From Nocardia cerradoensis NBRC 101014 (GTDB lineage Bacteria > Actinomycetota > Actinomycetes > Mycobacteriales > Mycobacteriaceae): DNA of 55,637 bases. Made by a program: the position numbers and the translations under genes. The notes under the pieces were generated by a model. That model had not been told where the DNA came from, did no database searches, and saw only the letters and a program-made list of their open reading frames with translations. The DNA is taken from assembly GCF_000308535.1 (NCBI RefSeq), contig NZ_BAFW01000130.1, positions 1 through 55,637 on the forward strand, written 5' to 3'. Shown here piece after piece: positions 49,603-55,637 of the stretch (the stretch's first letter is position 1; the number at the start of each line of letters is the position of its first letter).

Positions 49603-50139
49603 ATGATTTCGCCAGACGCACTACCGCTCGGCCAGGTGCCGCAGGGGCCTGTCACGTCCTACCGATGCCGGGTCGAGGACTCCTGGATCGACTTCAACGA
49701 CCATATGAATGCGATGTACTACGGCATCGTCGTCTACCAGGGGCAGGAGCGGTTCAGCACGCTCATCGGCATGGGCGCGGACTACACCGAGCGAACGGGG
49801 CTCGGGAAGGTCGTTGTCCAGTCGACCCTCGGGTTCGAGCACGAGATGCGCCGCGGCGACGACCTCGAGGTCCGTTCGTGGCTGCTCGGCGTCGACGACA
49901 AACGCCTCCACGTGCTGCATGAGGTGTTCAGCATCACCGACGGCCGCCGGGCTGCGGTGAGTGAGCAATTGGACCTGCATTTCGACCTCGCGTCCCGGCG
50001 CACCTGCCCGATGCCGCCCGAACAACGGGAGTACCTCAACCGGTTTTCCCACACCCAGATCTCCGGCGGGCTGCCCGCAGGCATCGGCCGCCGGGTGTGC
50101 GGCCCGAGCGCACGGGACGCGGCACCCGGCCGCATCTGA
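49603..50139 (+). CDS. Acyl-CoA thioesterase (hotdog fold, 4-hydroxybenzoyl-CoA thioesterase-like)
   Basis: A 178-residue single-hotdog protein. The block SWIDFNDHMNAMYYGIVVYQG carries the Asp-His-Asn pattern of acyl-CoA thioester hydrolases. Later strands (EHEMRRGDDLEVRSWLLGVD, LHVLHEVFSI) complete the fold. It would release a carboxylate and CoA, possibly as overflow protection for stalled intermediates. ATG 49603 follows GGAAGAGGG; the frame is open further upstream to 49177 without family similarity. It is the only plus-strand enzyme gene in the last 8 kb. Confidence 0.75.
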   Translation: MISPDALPLGQVPQGPVTSYRCRVEDSWIDFNDHMNAMYYGIVVYQGQERFSTLIGMGADYTERTGLGKVVVQSTLGFEHEMRRGDDLEVRSWLLGVDDKRLHVLHEVFSITDGRRAAVSEQLDLHFDLASRRTCPMPPEQREYLNRFSHTQISGGLPAGIGRRVCGPSARDAAPGRI

Positions 50140-50294
50140 CCCGGCACGAATTCCGTCACGGCAGATTACGCTCAGTCGGAGCACGCCCTTCATCTGGCGG
50201 GAAATCAGATCGTCGACGGGGCGTGAACCGGAACACGGTCCGGCACAGTGATGGGCTTATGTTGCGCATGCGGTTCCGGTCGAAGGGCGATTTC

Positions 50295-51086
50295 TCACAG
50301 GTCCGGAACCGGGATTTCCAGGTTGGGAGCAATCAAGCCACCGTCGGGCTCGAGCACCTTGCCGGTGAAAAACGAACCCGCGGATGAGGCGAGAAAAAGC
50401 GCAGTAGCCGCGATATCGACCGGGTCACCGAGCCGCCGCAGCGGTGTCGCCCGTTCCAGGCTCTCGCGTACGTGCTCGTCGGCGGCCACCGCATCCAGAG
50501 CCGAGGTCAGGATCGAGCCTGGCGCAATGGCATTGACCCTGATCCGCGGGCACAGGTCCATCGCCGCCAGGCGCGTGTAGTGAGCCAGCGCCGCCTTGAC
50601 GCTGCCGTAGGCGGCAAATGCGCGGCCGGGCAGTCGCCCCATAGTGGACGTCACATTGATAATCGAACCGCCACCCGCGGTCTCGAGGATCCTCGGCACC
50701 GCCGCAGCCACCAAGGCATGTGCATTGGACACATTGAACCGGAAGGCCTCTTCCAGGTCGCCGACCGCCGTGTCCAGCAAAGGTTTCGGCATTGCTCCAC
50801 CGACATTGTTGACCACGATGTCCAAGCGGCCGAACTGTTCGATCGCGGCGCCTGCCAATGCCGCGTTCGTCTCCGGGTCGGACAAATCGGCCGCCACGGC
50901 ATACGCGCGCCGCCCTGCCCGTGCGACCCGATCGGCAACGACCTGCAGCTCGCTGTCGGTACGGGACGCGATCACGACATCGGCGCCCGCCTCGGCGAAG
51001 CCAACCGCCGTCGCGGCCCCCAGACCGCGACCCGCACCGGTCACCACGGCGACCTGTCCATCAAGCCGAAAACGATCGACGATCAT
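50295..51086 (-). CDS. Short-chain dehydrogenase/reductase (7-alpha-HSD-like)
   Basis: A 263-residue classical SDR with [13 protein letters not shown] and the Ser/Tyr/Lys set ([24 protein letters not shown]). The N terminus [16 protein letters not shown] and the C terminus [12 protein letters not shown] resemble mycobacterial SDRs acting on hydroxysteroids or hydroxyacyl-CoAs. Exact specificity cannot be read from sequence. AGGAGGT precedes the ATG at 51086. An IclR-type palindrome lies 91 nt upstream. Confidence 0.8.
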   Translation of the reverse strand: MIVDRFRLDGQVAVVTGAGRGLGAATAVGFAEAGADVVIASRTDSELQVVADRVARAGRRAYAVAADLSDPETNAALAGAAIEQFGRLDIVVNNVGGAMPKPLLDTAVGDLEEAFRFNVSNAHALVAAAVPRILETAGGGSIINVTSTMGRLPGRAFAAYGSVKAALAHYTRLAAMDLCPRIRVNAIAPGSILTSALDAVAADEHVRESLERATPLRRLGDPVDIAATALFLASSAGSFFTGKVLEPDGGLIAPNLEIPVPDL

Positions 51087-51176
51087 TTCCGCCACCTCCT
51101 GTATTGCGTGCAGCGTGTCGAATACGGAAATCGGCGCGAAGCCTAGGCCCAGCGCGACCGCCGGAGCCGCGAGACA

Positions 51177-51191
51177 TTCCACTGGGTGGAA
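51177..51191. promoter_or_regulatory. IclR-type palindrome upstream of the 50.3-kb SDR gene
   Basis: TTCCACTGGGTGGAA has a perfect left arm and one mismatch in the right arm. It is 90 nt before the SDR start. Confidence 0.6.
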
Positions 51192-51336
51192 GTTTTGGAA
51201 CCGCCGGCGCACAGCGCAGGATTCGGAGACTTCGCCGATTCGCCGAGGTGACCACACCGAACAGCCGATTCGATGGTCCGAGGAGGTTCGCCGATCGGAA
51301 CCACACCCGCGCGGTCACCGGTCGCGCAACGCATCG

Positions 51337-51849
51337 TCATACGATCCACCTGCTCAGTTTGTCGACCACGCACGCCGGCTTCGCTGATCCTTCGATCTCC
51401 ACAGTCACTCGAATAGTGGACTGGACGCCTCCTGGTACATCAGTGCACGCCAGGATTTCGCCGCTACCGCGTACGCGCGACCCCGCCGGCACCGGAGCCG
51501 GAAACCGTACGCGGTCGGCGCCGTAGTTCACGCCCATGGACACGTTCTGCACGCTGATCAGTTGCGGCAGAAACAGATTGCACAGCGCCAGCGTGAGATA
51601 GCCGTGCGCGATCGTCGACCCGAACGGTGAGTCTTTCGCGCGTTCGACGTCCACGTGAATCCACTGGTGATCGCCTGTCACATCGGCGAAGCCATCGATG
51701 CGCTGCTGATCGATCAGGATCCAATCCGTAGGCCCGAGTACGGCGCCGACCGCACCGCGCAAGCCTTCCGGGCCGTCGACCACCAGCGGTCCTGAATCGG
51801 GCTTCTGTGGTGCCACCGCCGGGGCGGACGTCTTCGGGACGATACTCAT
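51337..51849 (-). CDS. MaoC-family (R)-specific enoyl-CoA hydratase-like protein
   Basis: A 170-residue hotdog protein. The hydratase-2 motif is clear, with Asp and His in FADVTGDHQWIHVDVERA followed by GSTIAHGYLTLAL. A ~40-residue N-terminal extension precedes the domain. It would hydrate 2-enoyl-CoA to the R-3-hydroxy product. The ATG at 51849 follows AAGG by 6 nt; a TTG two codons upstream is less likely. It lies 250 nt upstream of the SDR gene on the same strand, with the IclR-type site between them. Confidence 0.8.
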   Translation of the reverse strand: MSIVPKTSAPAVAPQKPDSGPLVVDGPEGLRGAVGAVLGPTDWILIDQQRIDGFADVTGDHQWIHVDVERAKDSPFGSTIAHGYLTLALCNLFLPQLISVQNVSMGVNYGADRVRFPAPVPAGSRVRGSGEILACTDVPGGVQSTIRVTVEIEGSAKPACVVDKLSRWIV

Positions 51850-52100
51850 CGGCAACCTTCCTTCTTGTCCATCATTCGACTCTCAGGCGAGCTGCGGAGT
51901 CGCCGATCGAGCGGCCGCCACAGCACAGTGTTGCGAGCGGCGATATCCGTATCAGCTTCGGGCACAGCGAGTTCCATTCCGCGAGTCTCGCTGATCCGCC
52001 AGCTCGATGCTCGTTCCGCGCAGGCCGGATATCGCGACAGGACGCGATAGCCCGGTGTCGGGTGCAGTTGCCGCGCCGTCCGGGGGTACCGCGCTCACGG

Positions 52101-53150
52101 CTAGGAGACAGGGATGTCGAGCGGCGCCTCGGCCGGATACTCCTGCGGTGCCATCGCGTATGTATCGGTGAGCAGCGCGATGAACGCCGGGTCGGTGAGC
52201 GGGTCCGTCGGCTCGTTGTGGGCGATCCCACGGGCCCGCAGATCGGCAAGCAGCATGTCGAACACGGTCTCCAGGGACAGATCGTCGGTGTGGTCGAGGT
52301 ACCGGTTCACCTCGGCCGCATCGTCGAAAACCAACGCTGTGTAGTGGAACAGCGTGCGGGACTGCTCATCTCCGTAACGAGCGATCTCCGTGTCACCGTT
52401 GCGGATCACCCATTCGTCGTTCTCGCGATGCAGCAGGGAGTGCATCTCGAGCCCTGGAACGTCGCGACGATCGCGCGGTCCGTTCCCCTCACGCCGGTGA
52501 TACATGCGCGAATTATCGGTGAGGATCGCGGTGTTCCGGAACGGTGCCCGGAATCGGGACGGTGCGCGATCCGGCCCTTCCGGCCAGTACGTGAATCCAC
52601 CGTCGATATCGGAGTCGTAGAAGTAGGTGATGACCTGACCGGTTTTGACTTCCCACGAATCGAACAGGCCCGACTTCGCCATGACACCCATCAGCCACAC
52701 CGGCGTATTGATCAGCCCGCGACCGCGCCAGCTGCGCCCGTCGAAGTGCCCGGCATCGAAACTGTGGGACGGTCCTCCCGTGTTGAACAGCATGTGATGC
52801 GCGAATCCATAACGGGCACCGTGCATGTGCTTGACGGGATCGAGCAGCTTCCGGCTGAAGTAGATGTCATGGATCGATTCGTCCATCACAATGCCTTCCT
52901 TGGCCAGATAGCCGCGGAAGACCGGCGCCGTGAAGTCGGCCAGGCGCGCATGAGGATTGCGGTCCTTGGCCCCCGAAATCGCCAGGTATTCCTCGGTCGA
53001 GGAGAAATGCTGGGCAAGTACCAGCTGCCAGGGGGCACCGCGACGGATGAAGCCGAACAAGGCATCGACCTCGACGGGAGTGTACAGATCGTTGATCAGG
53101 CTCGGCGGCGCGACCGGTGTCATCGGATGCTGCTGTGTCGACGTGCCCAT
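52101..53150 (-). CDS. Unrecognised protein with a possible HxD...H metal site
   Basis: I do not recognise this 349-residue protein. Its central region is beta-rich and Trp/Tyr-rich. It contains His135-Phe-Asp137 (SFDAGHFDGRSW) and, 80 residues later, His218 in NSRMYHRREG, with arginines following. That order resembles the HxD...H facial triad and 2-oxoglutarate-binding Arg of Fe(II) dioxygenases, but the match is only by pattern. Sequence ends are helical and acidic. No signal peptide is seen. ATG 53150 follows AAGGAAC; an ATG five codons upstream (53165) is the alternative. It is 84 nt downstream of the VOC gene. Confidence 0.5.
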   Translation of the reverse strand: MGTSTQQHPMTPVAPPSLINDLYTPVEVDALFGFIRRGAPWQLVLAQHFSSTEEYLAISGAKDRNPHARLADFTAPVFRGYLAKEGIVMDESIHDIYFSRKLLDPVKHMHGARYGFAHHMLFNTGGPSHSFDAGHFDGRSWRGRGLINTPVWLMGVMAKSGLFDSWEVKTGQVITYFYDSDIDGGFTYWPEGPDRAPSRFRAPFRNTAILTDNSRMYHRREGNGPRDRRDVPGLEMHSLLHRENDEWVIRNGDTEIARYGDEQSRTLFHYTALVFDDAAEVNRYLDHTDDLSLETVFDMLLADLRARGIAHNEPTDPLTDPAFIALLTDTYAMAPQEYPAEAPLDIPVS

Positions 53151-53234
53151 CGAAGTTCCTTCCATGTGTCGCTGCCCATCGGCCGGCGCGGCGAATGCGA
53201 ACCAACGGCAGGCTCGCAGGGTCTACGGGCGGTC

Positions 53235-53651
53235 TCAGGCCGGTTCTGCTGCGACCGGCAGACGCTGGACCAGTTCGAGGCGATGTCCTTCGAGGTCCTC
53301 GACGAACGCGACCACGATGCCGAATTCGGGCATTTCCTTCGGCGGGACGGCCACGGTACCTCCGGCCTTTTCCGCGGCGCGGACCACTGCCTCGACATCG
53401 TCCACATTGAAGCCCAGTACCGCTTCTCCCGGACTGGGTGCAGGGCGATTCAGATAGTGAAGAAGCACCAGCGCGGGATCGCCACCGTGCGCCGACGTCA
53501 TGATGATCTCTTCGAGAGAGTCGTCTCCCTCACCGGTGCGGACGCGATACTTCTCCATCATTCCGAGTACCGATGAATAGAAGCCGAACTGCGCTTCGGT
53601 GTTCTCGACGAGAATCTTGCTGAAACGGAAAACTGCTGCCTCTGCAACCAT
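53235..53651 (-). CDS. VOC-superfamily (glyoxalase/bleomycin-resistance fold) protein
   Basis: A 138-residue single-chain VOC protein with two beta-alpha-beta-beta-beta modules. The first begins RFSKILVENTEAQFGFYSSVLGM; the second begins LGFNVDDVEAVVRAAEKAGG and ends VAFVEDLEGHRLELVQRL. Candidate metal ligands are Glu in the last strand and His in the first module (TSAHGG). Known members are lyases, epimerases (for example methylmalonyl-CoA epimerase) and extradiol dioxygenases; the short length argues against the last. GGGAGGT precedes the ATG. An IclR-type palindrome lies 65 nt upstream. Confidence 0.75.
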   Translation of the reverse strand: MVAEAAVFRFSKILVENTEAQFGFYSSVLGMMEKYRVRTGEGDDSLEEIIMTSAHGGDPALVLLHYLNRPAPSPGEAVLGFNVDDVEAVVRAAEKAGGTVAVPPKEMPEFGIVVAFVEDLEGHRLELVQRLPVAAEPA

Positions 53652-53716
53652 GCGACCTCCCGAATCTGTTCCCCCAGCGGACGTTACCGGCGTATTGCGA
53701 AGGCGCTGAGCGAAGT

Positions 53717-53731
53717 TCCCGCTCAGCGGAA
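53717..53731. promoter_or_regulatory. IclR-type palindrome upstream of the VOC gene
   Basis: TCCCGCTCAGCGGAA has a single mismatch from a perfect palindrome. A half-matching copy (AGGCGCTGAGCGAAG, 53701-53715) abuts it, with centres 16 nt apart. Confidence 0.6.
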
Positions 53732-53744
53732 GAGTGATCGGCCC

Positions 53745-54035
53745 TTATCGGAACCGCACGTCCTCGGGAGCCCAGCAGGCGCGCATACTCGAGATGCGGG
53801 CCTGTTCATCGAATGTCATCACATCGATCGGTTCGCTGGTCACTGCGTTGTCAGCGGTCTCGGTGGTTACCCGAAGTCGCCATGCTGTTCTCCTGATTTC
53901 ATCGACGCCGTAGACAACCAGCTTGCAGGCCACGCTGCCGTGCGCCTTCCCGCCCAGCGGGAGGGCACTCGAATTCCGGCGATCGGGCGACGAGCCCGTC
54001 TGTGTCCTTCCGGTTCGGGGAGGATCGCGTCGCAA
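53745..54035 (-). pseudogene. Truncated ketosteroid-isomerase-like ORF (C-terminal part only)
   Basis: The frame encodes up to 96 residues, but only the last ~65 resemble the family. SEPIDVMTFDEQARISSMRA is nearly the same as the matching stretch of the protein at 2312-2683 and keeps the catalytic Asp98 equivalent. The N-terminal half with Tyr14 and Asp38 is absent; in its place is low-complexity Arg/Pro/Ser sequence. The frame opens with a TTG directly after the stop of the SDR gene (TAATTG), with no ribosome site. I read it as a remnant, though a coupled short protein cannot be excluded. Confidence 0.55.
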
Positions 54036-54830
54036 TTACTCGGCCGGGGGCGGAAGCAGCTTCTTCGCCGACTCGCGGGACTCCATCAGCAGCTCCGCGC
54101 GGTTGGGGCCACTGTTCTTCTCCGCTGCCGCCTCCCACTCCTTGACCACCATGACGGGACCGTTGGCCAGATTCGCCAGGCCCTGCGCTGCCACGTCTCG
54201 AGGTTCGGAGATCAGCAGGCCGGGGGCGTCCATCCTGAGCCCCGCCCGCGCCATTGCCGGGGTCCGGGTGAGCCCCAACACCAACTCGAGAACATCGACG
54301 TTGTAATCCTGCATCTCGAGCCACAAGCCTTCGGCGAAGATCCGACAGAACGCCTTGACCGCTGAATAGATGCTGATCTGTGCCGATCCGAGGAAGCCGC
54401 TGAGCGAGCCCGCCAACAGGATTCCACCGCGGCGCCGCTCGCGCATGAGAGCACCGAAGTGCTGCACCAGTTTCAGCTGGGCGGTGATATTCAGATCGAT
54501 GACGGCCTGGAAGCGATCGAGGTCACCGGTGACGAATTCGTGGCCGTAGGTATTGGCGCCCGCGTTGTAGATGAACAGTCCGACAACCAGGTCGTCGGTG
54601 ACCTGCCGGATGCGTTCGAACGCATCCGCGGAGAGCAGGTCGACCGACAGCGTGCGCACCGTGACGCCATAGGCGCGGCACTTCTCAGCGGTCGCCTCCA
54701 GGGGAGCTTCCTTGCGCGCCAGGAGCACCAGGTTCAGGCCCTGCTCCGCGAGTTGAGCGGCGAATTCCGCACCGACTCCTTCGGATCCACCGGCGATGAC
54801 AGCCCACGGCCCGTATTTCTCGGTGTCCAC
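54036..54830 (-). CDS. Short-chain dehydrogenase/reductase
   Basis: A 264-residue SDR of the type annotated as KR/steroid dehydrogenase. The cofactor motif is AGGSEGVG, the NAG motif is IYNAGANTYG, and the catalytic set is Ser in LAGSLSGFLG with Tyr and Lys in SIYSAVKAF. The C-terminal region (PVMVVKEWEAAAEKNSGPNR) is family-typical. The start is a GTG at 54830, 6 nt after AAGGAGG; the frame to 55061 is rejected. An IclR-type site lies about 225 nt upstream. Confidence 0.8.
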   Translation of the reverse strand: MDTEKYGPWAVIAGGSEGVGAEFAAQLAEQGLNLVLLARKEAPLEATAEKCRAYGVTVRTLSVDLLSADAFERIRQVTDDLVVGLFIYNAGANTYGHEFVTGDLDRFQAVIDLNITAQLKLVQHFGALMRERRRGGILLAGSLSGFLGSAQISIYSAVKAFCRIFAEGLWLEMQDYNVDVLELVLGLTRTPAMARAGLRMDAPGLLISEPRDVAAQGLANLANGPVMVVKEWEAAAEKNSGPNRAELLMESRESAKKLLPPPAE

Positions 54831-55238
54831 CTGTTCCTCCTTGTCGCCGACAAGAGGCGGGCTTCGCGTTTGCCGCCACGCTCGTGTCGCATCACTGTGC
54901 GGGTGCTGCGCCGGACGACGAGAAGTCGCTGCCCGGGCCGCATGGTTGCTACACGCCCCTGAGGTGCTCCGACTCGTATCAGGCCCTGTTCGGTTCGCAT
55001 CCCGGTCGGTCCGGAGCCCAAGATTAGGTTCCGCAGCCACTTCTGCTCGGCCACTTCCCACTCAGCGGTGCGGTAATCATTCGTAGCCTGCACGGACCCC
55101 CGCCCACTGCGGCGCTCTGCCCGAACCTCCTGCTGGACAACGTAGTTGGTGGAGCGCCGCAGAGTATGGGGCTTCCAGCTCCGACGATTGGAGGAGCGGG
55201 TGCCCGGCGGCCGAACCGCAGGGCACCCGCCGCCGGCG
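54831..55238. promoter_or_regulatory. Intergenic region with a candidate IclR-type palindrome
   Basis: No credible gene is seen in this 408-nt gap between two minus-strand genes. TCCCACTCAGCGGTG at 55056-55070 is a degenerate copy of the recurrent palindrome (three mismatches to consensus across both arms). Confidence 0.4.
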
Positions 55239-55637
55239 TCACAGCGCCGCTTGCCCGACCTCGGCCTCGTCGAGATGTCTGATCCGTGGAATCAGCGCGA
55301 CCGCGAGCAGTGATACCACGGCGAGCCCGACGACCACGTAATAGGCATGAACGAAACCGGACTCGCGATAGAACTGCGTGCCCTGCATGACCACACCACC
55401 ACGGGCCATCACCACGAACAACACCTGAGTCACCACGGTGGTGACGATGCCTTGCATCATGCCCTGCATGCCGTTGGCCAGCGCCTGTTCGTGCGGTCGC
55501 ACCGCCTCGATGATCATCACCGGCCCCAGCGCCGCCGCGATGCCGGTGCCGATCGCGGCGACCACCCCGACCACTGCCAGTTGTTTCGGTGAATGGTGAT
55601 AGTGCGCGATGAGCGCGTATCCGGCAGCCGCGAAAAC
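55239..55637 (-). CDS. MFS transporter, C-terminal part (5' end beyond window)
   Basis: The frame is open from the end of the window and gives the last 132 residues. They include three or four hydrophobic segments (GIAAALGPVMIIEAV, GIVTTVVTQVLFVVMA, YYVVVGLAVVSLLAVALI) and the late-loop motif EAVRPHEQALANGMQGMMQ, comparable to EAVPQEQQGISVGMLGIMQ in the transporter at 5952. It is thus probably a third DHA2-type carrier. The tail (IPRIRHLDEAEVG) lacks the MRHGRTPATGGA ending of the other two. Confidence 0.7.
   Translation of the reverse strand, partial: VFAAAGYALIAHYHHSPKQLAVVGVVAAIGTGIAAALGPVMIIEAVRPHEQALANGMQGMMQGIVTTVVTQVLFVVMARGGVVMQGTQFYRESGFVHAYYVVVGLAVVSLLAVALIPRIRHLDEAEVGQAAL

Noticed and set aside
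51807..53576. 589-codon plus-strand frame
   Set aside because: Antisense to the 52101 and VOC genes, which have proper ribosome sites and family or coding character; no motifs of its own.
1..55637. CRISPR arrays, insertion sequences, integrases or attachment repeats
   Set aside because: None seen on reading the window: no regularly spaced repeats, transposase motifs or tRNA-flanked direct repeats.

Overview
The window is high-GC actinobacterial DNA. Starts are ATG, GTG and TTG behind AGGAGG-like ribosome sites, and many genes overlap by 4-11 nt. The gene families and a pair of secreted glycine-zipper proteins (9380-10738) suggest Nocardia or a close Mycobacteriales relative; this is inference, since no rRNA is present. 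I saw no tRNA, rRNA, CRISPR array, insertion sequence or prophage.

Layout. 1-1341 holds the end of an XRE/MmyB-type regulator and a KAS III-like protein, probably unrelated to what follows. From about 1.5 kb to the right end the window is one large catabolic island. 1.5-9.1 kb: nitroreductase, ketosteroid-isomerase-like protein, Baeyer-Villiger monooxygenase, an unknown protein, an MFS transporter and a PLP enzyme whose lysine is replaced by histidine. 9.4-20.5 kb: two secreted proteins, enoyl-CoA hydratases, a second MFS transporter, an IclR regulator, a coupled pair of CaiB/BaiF CoA-transferases, a tandem-MarR regulator and a second nitroreductase. 34.7 down to 20.6 kb (minus strand): one or two long operons with a two-domain CoA-transferase, SMP-30-like lactonase, alpha-methylacyl-CoA racemase, SDR, P450, MaoC-like hydratase, nitronate-monooxygenase-like flavoprotein, hydratases, a compact two-domain CoA-transferase and an amidohydrolase. 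45.9 down to 35.0 kb (minus strand): a ten-gene operon of KshA, a second two-domain CoA-transferase, Ltp2-like aldolase plus its DUF35 partner, acyl-CoA synthetase, two SDRs, two ACMSD-type amidohydrolases and a small helical protein. 46.0-55.6 kb: IclR and TetR regulators, a Kst4D-like dehydrogenase, thioesterase, SDRs, MaoC hydratase, an unrecognised possible oxygenase, a VOC protein, a truncated ketosteroid-isomerase-like ORF and a third, partial MFS transporter.

Function. KshA with its Rieske and iron ligands, a Kst4D-type dehydrogenase with its expected Tyr/Tyr/Ser residues, a KSI with Tyr14/Asp38/Asp98, and an Ltp2/DUF35 retro-aldolase pair all point to a steroid or steroid-like polycyclic substrate. 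Activation would be by CoA-transferases and one CoA ligase, followed by beta-oxidation-like and retro-aldol steps. The set lacks acyl-CoA dehydrogenases, a Cys-type thiolase, KstD, KshB and the HsaABCD ring-cleavage enzymes, so it must be incomplete or unusual.

Two system-level patterns stand out. First, a 15-bp palindrome (TTCCRCT-N-AGYGGAA) recurs ahead of at least eight transcription units and looks like the operator of one of the IclR regulators. Second, the CoA-transferases repeatedly pair a half lacking the catalytic Asp with a half that has it: once as two coupled genes, twice as full fusions and once as a shortened fusion.
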